From: Chionis minor
Taxonomy: Eukaryota > Chordata > Aves > Charadriiformes > Chionididae
DNA: 64,000 nucleotides
Direction of reading: 5' to 3'
Assembly: GCA_013398295.1 (NCBI GenBank)
Contig: VZSF01009849.1
Span: 558,280 to 622,279 of the forward strand
The position numbers were made by a program, and so were the translations under genes. Of this stretch, positions 57,516 to 64,000 are shown piece by piece. The notes under the pieces were generated by a model, which was not told where the DNA came from, made no database searches, and worked only from the letters and a program-made list of their open reading frames with translations. Position 1 is the first letter of the stretch. Each line of letters begins with the position of its first letter.

Positions 57516-57724
57516 ATGAAAACAGCTATCTTATCTATAATGGAAATCAAATTTAAAAGGAAAAAAATAATTTGTACAAGTGTCCTAAAGGTACTTCATT
57601 GTATATATTGTGATAGCATGTTTCCAGAACCAACAAATAAGTGGTGTGAATTTTAGATGTAAATATCTGCCATTTGTTTTGGGTTTCTTTCCCTTACCCA
57701 TTCACTCGACTGCTGTGATGTGGA

Positions 57725-57750
57725 ATTAAAGATTAATACCTGATATTAAA
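57725..57750 (+). terminator. Likely distal DOCK3 poly(A) signals (ATTAAA x2)
   Basis: ATTAAA at 57725-57730 and again at 57745-57750. T/G-rich sequence (cttcattgatgtcc) follows about 15-25 nt later as a plausible downstream element. Sequence after this point loses any UTR-like signals, so I place the gene end near 57755-57775. Confidence 0.5.
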
Positions 57751-57775
57751 ACAGTACAGCTGTATCTTCATTGAT

Positions 57776-59696
57776 GTCCTCCAGACAGGGTTATCCTCAG
57801 GCTGCTCCAAATGCTCATAAGGTATGTGGAAACAGCCATCACTCCCACTCTTTTGTGTGTGAGGAAAATGGAGGGCAACCAAAAGGACCTTATGGTTATT
57901 ATGTGTGCTGAGGGAACAGCTTCCACATTGTTCTCTTAGCTGACAAGTACACTGTTTTATTTAATATCAACTTCTTAAAGCAAGCATCAGGCATACTGAC
58001 CAGCTAGTTCAGTCAGGTAAGATTTATGTGACACGTGTGACAGCAGTCTGAGACCTGCTTGTCAATCACAAACTGTAATACACAATTTTGAGCCAATGCT
58101 TTCAAAGACCAACTGAATCGGTGATTACTTCCTCCAGTATGTACCTCACTGTGTAGATTGCTATTTGATGAGTGATGGCTTATTTCACTTTTTTTATTGC
58201 AATAGCAAGACATTTTGGCAGTGACTTAATTTCTCTATTTTAAGTACTTAAATACCAGTGATTTTAAAAGAACAGGTGTGAAAGAACAGTAATAACATGT
58301 AGAAAAACAGGATTTGGCAATTAAGAGCTACACTGACTTCTACATACAAGTAATCTCAGATGTGCGTTTTCTTCCATTACCAGTAACAAACCAGGTCAAG
58401 GTGCAAGAGGTGGAAAAAGTAACCCATTTCTCCCATTCTGTCTTGCCAAACCATCAAAAAAATGTATGAAGCTTGACCCAAAAGACATTTAGCAGTAAAA
58501 TATAATAATAAGCTGGCCCTGCGGTGTACATAGACTGCCAAGCCACTCTTTTCATCAAGTACGTACCACATACAAATACCAAGAAGAGATAAACCGTAAC
58601 AAGGTACTTCAAAGTGCATCTAAAATACCAAAATGTGGCTTAGCTAAAGTGTTTACCTGACACCTGAAAAACTGTATAAATCACACCCTTTTGAGACTGT
58701 TCCCTAGCCCAACTTTGCACATCTTAGTTAAGCAGGTATCTTTTTATTCAGCTAAAAAAAACATTTATTAACCAAGCGTAGGAGATTGAGTGTATTTGGT
58801 ACAACAAAACATGTAAAACCTTCAGCTTTAAACAACAGTTAAAGAAAACCTTCCAGTTACTGCTAAAACCAACAGAACCCTTTTTTCAGTGCAAGTCAAA
58901 TACTTTATTTAAGCTAAGACGACACTCCTCAGATTGGAATCTAAATACTCCATTCAAATATCTCTCCTTATCTAAATAAGAAAGCTTCAGCACAGTTTCA
59001 ATATACAATTTGTGTGACTCAGTACAAATTTCATTATAAAGCTGATAAGAAGAGAAACTAAACCTCTGGAAAGGACTATAACCTAACCAGATAAAGACTC
59101 AGCCCTCTACATCTCTGCATAAATACACCTCTATGTGCAGACTCGTAACAAACCATGGACACAGAGAGCCTTCAGAAGGCTGTTTACACACACACGCTAC
59201 ATTATAGCCCACTGCCAAGGTCTATAGGTCTCTTTACTATTATAAGACAATTCTCATACCACGTCTCCCTTTTCACAGGCTTTACTATCAATCCCATGTA
59301 AATTAAAACCAAATTTAGAATAGTAGTTCTACTACGCTTCAGCTTATATTCAGCATTTGTTCACTGCATTACATTTTTTTCACCAAACTAACCTGGATTC
59401 ACCTGCCCCCTAACAGAACCCAGTTCATTGTCCTCTCAGACTAACACCTGCAGCTGACCTCCTTTCCTTTCGTCCACCCCAACGGTTGAACACAGATTTG
59501 CATTTCCAGCCTGCAGAGCCAGCAAAGGTCCAGCCCACACAGTGGCCTCACGTGAACACACAGCTCCTGCCATTCATGTAACCGAAACCTCCCAACACTA
59601 CCACCAGCTCTAATCCACACAGATCTACCAAGCCCAGTTAACTCTCCTGCTCACTCTTAACGTCTGCCCTTGCCCCATTAGGCTGGAGTGACTGGC
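57776..59696. other. Intergenic, nothing recognised
   Basis: AT-rich sequence after the DOCK3 poly(A) region. There are no ORFs with coding character, no RNA gene and no clear mobile element. A minus-strand AATAAA (plus-strand TTTATT near 58903) could in principle end a transcript diverging from the MANF promoter, but nothing else supports this. Confidence 0.5.
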
Positions 59697-60030
59697 TGAT
59701 TAGCCCAGAGAAGAGAAGGCTCTGAAGAGACCTTATAGCAGCCTTCCAGTACTTAAATGGAGCCTGCAAGAAAGATGGGGAGGGATTCTTTACCAGGGAG
59801 TGTAGTAATGGGGGTGGGGGGGGGAGCAGTTTTGAACTGAAAGAAGGTAGATTTAGATTAGATTAAAAGAAGAAATTCTTCACTCTGAAGGCACTGGTCC
59901 AGATGTCCCAGAGAAGCTGTGGCTGCCCCATCCCTGGAGGTTCAAGGCCAGGTTGGACGGGGCTTGGAGCAACCTGGTCTAGTGGGAGGTGTCCCTGCCC
60001 GGGGCAGCGGAGGGTTGGAACTGGATGATC
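59697..60030 (+). mobile_element. CR1 LINE 3' fragment, plus strand (5' piece of an interrupted copy)
   Basis: Matches the CR1 3' region: cagagaagagaaggctctga, agaccttatagcagccttcc, then gttcaaggccaggttggacg and gcaacctggtctagtgggag. It stops abruptly at ggaactggatgatc (60030). The continuation, tttaaggtcccttccaaccc, appears only at 60439, after an opposite-strand CR1. Confidence 0.85.
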
Positions 60031-60434
60031 ATAGAATCACTTGGGTTGGAAGAGACCTTCAAAATCATCGAGTCCAACCATAAACCTGTGCCAAAACCAC
60101 CCCTAAACCATGGCCCTCAGCACCACATCTACCCGTCTTTTAAATACCTCCAGGGATGGTGATTCCACCACCTCCCTGGGCAGCCTGTTCCAATGCTTGA
60201 TAACCCTTTCGGTAAAGAAGTTTTTCCTAGTATCCAACCTAAACCTCCCCTGGCACAACTTGAGGCCATTTCCTCTTGTTCTATCGCTTGTTACTTGGAA
60301 GAAGAGATTGATCCCCTCCTCGCTATAACCTTTCAGGTAGCTGTAGAGAGTGATAAGGTCTCCCCTCAACCTTCTCTTCTCCAGGCTAAACAATCCCAAC
60401 TCTCTCAGCCGCTCCTCATAAGACTTGTTCTCCA
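60031..60434 (-). mobile_element. CR1 LINE fragment, minus strand, nested in another CR1
   Basis: On the minus strand it encodes a well-kept end of the CR1 reverse-transcriptase ORF ([40 protein letters not shown], then [20 protein letters not shown]) up to its stop. The usual 3' tail follows, ending at 60031. It is 5'-truncated. It is younger than the copy it interrupts, judging from its open frame and its insertion inside it. Confidence 0.88.
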
Positions 60435-60438
60435 GATC

Positions 60439-60479
60439 TTTAAGGTCCCTTCCAACCCAAACCATTGTGATTCTATGAC
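60439..60479 (+). mobile_element. CR1 3' terminus, plus strand (3' piece of the interrupted copy)
   Basis: tttaaggtcccttccaaccc followed by aaaccattgtgattctatga is the exact CR1 3' end expected after the left piece ending at 60030. GATC occurs at both junctions (60027-60030 and 60435-60438), consistent with a very short target duplication or microhomology. Confidence 0.85.
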
Positions 60480-63160
60480 CTCTTTTTATCAGACCACTGA
60501 TTAAGAGCTATCATATTCCAACTCCCCTATCAGCCCCACCCTGCTCACATCTTCTCTTTGTACTAGTAGCCTACCAAAACCATACACTGCAGGAGCCCCT
60601 GCCACAAAACCAAACATGTATAGCTACATGGTTCCTCTTCATTTTTTTCCCCTCCTTCCCCAGGTAGAGCATTTTCAGCTATAGAAATTGCCTGGTTAGA
60701 AACAACCTCAATCCCAACTTTGGTGGCTATCAATGAGGAAAACAAGCAAACAATTTAAATGCTGGAATAAATTTCTGCTTCTCTCTAACAGCTCCCTCTG
60801 TCTAACCATCACCCTTTTCCACATGCAAAATTGAAAAGGGATATTCTGTTTAGGTAGTCTTTAGATTACTCGCTTTTCTCTCACTCGTACATGCCCAGAT
60901 ACAATGGAATAATGCCTAGCCTTTACTGTAAAACCACCCATGGTCTGGAGACTAGTGTCACATGCAATGCTAAGTTCCTAGCAGCCTAAGCAGCCTACCC
61001 ATCCGCAAGCATGGTACTCTGCACTATCATCGTAACTAGCTCCGAAACCTGGTAAAAAACTGACCAGAAGCCACCAGCGGTTTACTCCTCACTCAGCCAC
61101 ACGCTCCAGCTCTAAATCTGTGATCGTTCACTGGCACTGTTAACTCCTATCTCCCAGCACCTCACTTCTTCCGTACTACTTGGCTTAGCTGATAAGACAA
61201 CCAAACCCACAGCCAATCACTTCCACGAGCACAGGGAATAAACACAACCCTCCCCATCCCTCATGGACAGCAGGGTATAGCAACCATAACGGCCATGGCA
61301 CTAGCAACCCCGCCGGAAGAGAGCTAATACTTTCATCAGTCTAACTGCACAATCTAGAACAGGACTAGAAACCCTCATCACTGGCTCCTACACCCTTTGC
61401 ATCTTCCTAGTAACAATGTCAAACTCCACCCACATTTTGTCTGTCTCCAATTTTCACATACAAGATCTCATCTCCTTCCTTGTTCTTGTCAGATTCCTCT
61501 TTATTCCCAAGAGGGATTTAGTTGATGAATATCCTCTCACAGCTATAGTTTTAACTCAAACATTAAACTGCGGCAGTAAAACAGGAGCTAAAGCCTCCCT
61601 AACAACTGAGGGGCTCTTTTAAACAATGAAAACGAGAAGAGAGTGAGACAAGGCAAGTCTTGCCTTTGCCTTTTCAACACCCATCCAACTTAGACTGGTA
61701 ACAGTCAGAATGTCCCAGTACCACGAGGACCAGCACAAGATGTCCAGCACCCAGGTTTCAGCCACGACAAATCCCTAATGGCGCAGAGAACAACAGTGGC
61801 TGGAGGGTGGTGGAATGAGCAGAACCCTGGAAAACTAGCCACGGCTCATAAAAGCAGAAGGTAAAAAGAAGGCAATCCTTCCTAGCTGCTGGAACGCTGA
61901 AAAATAAACTATGGATAAAAAGAAGGGGGGAAAAAAAAAATAACTCAAATCTTTGCCCTTCCTCAAAGCCATTTGAGGATCAGATGTTGAAACACAGAGA
62001 TGCGAATTTCCCAATCCAAAATCAAATAAAATCACTCCTACCCTGTCACAGTCTGTTCTATAACAATGCATAAAATTCCTACTTTGTCTGAAGATCCGTT
62101 TCATAACTGCACTCCTTTGATAGTTAAACTTCCTCCTTATTGTGAGCCTCTTAAATTCTCGTAGTTCTGAATTTAAGCCCTACTTTCAACTACTTAATAA
62201 GCCAATTCATTTTGTAGCTCTTTTGCCTGCTATCCTGCTAAGAAATAAGGACAATTTAAGTAACCATTTCTCCACACAACTAAGTGACTTTAGTGGGCAA
62301 TCAGCATAAATTTAGAAGAGTCAATAATCTTCCTAAAGTACATTGATACTGAGTAATTCTAGGAAACACTATGGACTGATTAAATAAAAAATAAGGACAA
62401 TAATATCATTACCAATGTTAATAAACCGATTTTGAGAGATAACAAGATCTAGAAAGGTGAAAAGCCACCTCTTCCATCTGATAAACACATGTAATGTACT
62501 CACACTGGCAAGACTCGTTGTCCTAATTACTACTCAGCTGCTACGTGACCTTTGCTGAACTAGGTTGCTCCTCCCCTCCACCCCGCCTGTGGCTCCTCGT
62601 CAGGCTTATAGTCTGCAGCTGATGACCTGCAAGAACATTCAGACACTGAAAAATCCCCCACAGCTCCTACCATGGTTTTGCTGGAGCCAGGCACAACTAC
62701 ACCGCCTCGTTAAGTCTTCCTGTACCAAAAAGAACGCCCCAAGCGAAGAAGCACGCTCCCTCACTGCAGCACAGGGCCAGAGGACTTTGCCTCTGCCTTC
62801 TTTTACTAGTACGATATCCTAGGACAGGCACGGTTAAACATGTAGCCCCACAAGGTGAGAAACAATCAACATGGCGCGCTCCTCCCTCAGCTAGCCTTCA
62901 ACTTCAAAAGGATTGAAGCCATAAACTCGCGGGGTCAGGGATTGCTCAAGGCAGTTCCCAGCACACCCTGTGAGGGCTTTGGGAACAAAACGTGACAGGC
63001 ACAGCACCTGGGATAGGAATCAAAAAATATACAACTCTTAATTTGTTTCCTTAGCTCTACAAAAACAACCATAAAAAAAAAAAAGCCACAAACAAGCCAT
63101 TCACAAGTTGGTAATATAACCACGCAGATTTCAGCCATCCCACTTCAAAGAATTCAGGCC
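60480..63160. other. Intergenic between CR1 cluster and promoter island, nothing recognised
   Basis: Mixed-composition sequence with short ORFs on both strands and no family resemblance. A short A-rich tract lies at 63073-63084. No gene, RNA or repeat could be supported. Confidence 0.5.
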
Positions 63161-63171
63161 CTGTAACTCAC

Positions 63172-63274
63172 AGGGGGTACAGTCATCACCAAAAGCCACC
63201 CGTGAAAGGCTTGCACAGCGCTGACACAAAGGCTGAAGAGAAGCCTGTCCCTCATAGGAGGCAGCACCCGCCAT
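63172..63274 (-). other. Short minus-strand ORF with consensus donor, possible divergent transcript exon
   Basis: On the minus strand, ATG at 63274-63272 has a strong Kozak context (GTGGCCATGG). It opens a frame beginning MAGAASYEGQASLQPLCQRC. A consensus donor (t/GTGAGT) follows at 63171 after 34 codons. If unspliced, the frame continues to 47 codons and stops. The unspliced peptide has a CX2C-X11-CX2C cysteine pattern. I do not recognise a protein family. It lies upstream of and divergent to MANF, so a promoter-associated non-coding RNA is an equally good reading. Confidence 0.3.
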
Positions 63275-63904
63275 GGCCACCCACCCAGGCGGCTTCTCCT
63301 CTGCCCTACCCTTCCTCCTCCGGCCTCTCCCCACGCACCCTCGGTCCACGGGGAACCCAGAAAAACACGACGGCCCGAAGCTCCCACCGGCGCCAAACCC
63401 CGCGTGGCCCAAGGGCCTTCCCCTCAGTCTCACCTCAGCGCACCCAAAGGGTCATCCTGCCGCAGCCAGCAGGCGAAGGGACACCGCGCCTGCTCCCGGG
63501 GCAGCTGCAGCCCCGGGGTGCCGCTCAGCCCGTCCCCGAGGTACGTACCGACCGACCACGAAGGCGGAGCGCTGCCCGCCGCGCCGCTCCAGGCGGCCCC
63601 GCTGCAGGTGTGAGAATCTGCCCCTTTGGAAGATGGCGGCGACAGGCAAGCGTTAGGCAGCGCACGAGGACGTTTTTCCCTTAATAAAAATGGCGGCTGA
63701 GGGAGGCGGCGAAACTCGCCTCCCCCAATCAGCGGCCGCCAACTCTCCCGTGGAGGCCGCGGAGCGGCCAATGGGAGGGGGCAGCGTGGAAGCCGGTCGG
63801 GGAGCGGGCCAATGGGGGGATGGCGACGGCGGCAACGGGGCGGTGCGGGGGCGGTGGTGCCGGTGCGGCGGGCGCAGTGCGCGCGGGCTGCCGAGTGAGG
63901 CGGG
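63250..63904 (+). promoter_or_regulatory. CpG-rich promoter island of MANF
   Basis: Composition changes sharply to GC- and CpG-rich. It contains CCAAT boxes at 63725-63729, 63768-63772 and 63809-63813, the latter two in near-identical contexts (ggagcgg.CCAATGGG). There is no TATA box near the expected start. YY1-type AAnATGGCGGC sites lie at 63630-63640 and 63687-63697. CCAAT spacing suggests MANF transcription starts at roughly 63850-63890 (inference). Confidence 0.75.
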
Positions 63905-63992
63905 ATGCGGGCGGCTCACGGGCTCTGGGCGGCGCTGGCCCTGCTCCTGCTGCCGGCCGGCAGCCGGGCCCTGCGCGACGGGGAGTGCGAGG
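63905..63992 (+). CDS. MANF: MANF exon 1 (signal peptide and N-terminus)
   Basis: Mesencephalic astrocyte-derived neurotrophic factor is a small ER-resident and secreted protein induced by the unfolded protein response. ATG at 63905 opens 29 codons: a hydrophobic signal peptide (GLWAALALLLLPAGSRA), then LRDGECE, matching the human mature start LRPGDCE with the first of the conserved cysteines. The donor is g/gtgagt at 63993, phase 1. Only exon 1 is in the window. Human signal peptides differ in sequence but not in length or hydrophobicity. Position directly after DOCK3 on the same strand agrees with human synteny. Confidence 0.92.
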
Positions 63993-64000
63993 GTGAGTGG

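Larger units (their letters stand above)
53767..57755 (+). other. DOCK3: DOCK3 3' untranslated region (approximate end)
   Basis: About 4 kb of AT-rich non-coding sequence from the stop codon to paired ATTAAA hexamers near 57.73 kb. It has internal A tracts (54626-54642, 56276-56287), Pumilio-type TGTANATA sites at 54307, 57330, 57600 and 57658, and a possible MIR-like remnant at 55545-55615. ORFs here lack coding character. The true cleavage site, and any shorter isoforms, are inferred and not seen directly. Confidence 0.65.

Noticed and set aside
60103..60465. 120-codon minus-strand ORF that looks like a protein gene
   Set aside because: It is the end of a CR1 reverse-transcriptase ORF in a truncated element, not a host gene.
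63535..63548. Strong plus-strand donor-like site gag/gtacgtacc upstream of MANF
   Set aside because: No supporting exon or frame upstream; the palindromic GTACGTAC alone explains the match.
63430..63771. 113-codon minus-strand ORF in the CpG island
   Set aside because: No ATG in a useful position; open only because of GC-rich composition.

Overview
The window is a piece of a bird genome. It reads as large, AT-rich, GT-AG spliced introns with short conserved coding exons, CR1 retrotransposon fragments of avian type, a few very old MIR-like SINE remnants, and a GC-rich promoter island at the right edge. There is no prokaryotic or viral gene content. One N follows an 18-G run at 47957-47974, which suggests a draft assembly.

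Positions 1-57755 carry the 3' two-thirds of DOCK3 (MOCA/PBP, a neuronal Rac guanine-nucleotide exchange factor) on the plus strand. I could place 30 consecutive coding exons (533 to 53766) whose splice phases all join without a break. They encode 1243 residues up to the natural stop, about residues 788-2030 of the 2030-residue human protein. Exons 1-13 encode the helical (ARM-like) region before DHR-2, exons 14-23 the DHR-2 GEF domain (lobes A, B and C), and exons 24-30 the Ser/Pro-rich tail with SH3-ligand motifs. A 3' UTR of about 4 kb follows. It has poly(A) hexamers at 57725 and 57745 and several Pumilio-type sites.

The interval 57.76-63.2 kb is intergenic. Its only clear content is a nested pair of CR1 elements at 59.7-60.5 kb, a minus-strand copy inserted into the 3' tail of a plus-strand copy. 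From about 63.25 kb the sequence becomes a CpG-rich island with three CCAAT boxes and two YY1-type AAnATGGCGGC sites. It leads into exon 1 of MANF (63905-63992, plus strand), which encodes the signal peptide and first residues of this ER-stress-induced secreted factor. DOCK3 followed by MANF on the same strand matches human 3p21 gene order and supports both calls. On the minus strand the island holds a short Kozak-initiated ORF that could belong to a divergent transcript.

No novel multi-gene system is present. The most interesting items are: a probable unannotated 41-codon symmetric cassette exon in the DOCK3 tail (51998-52120) carrying a PPVPPR motif; a second, weaker exon-like block (43241-43393) that may be an old repeat; an alternative donor that would remove 14 residues including a CPQC motif; compact hairpin structures in introns; and the promoter architecture upstream of MANF.
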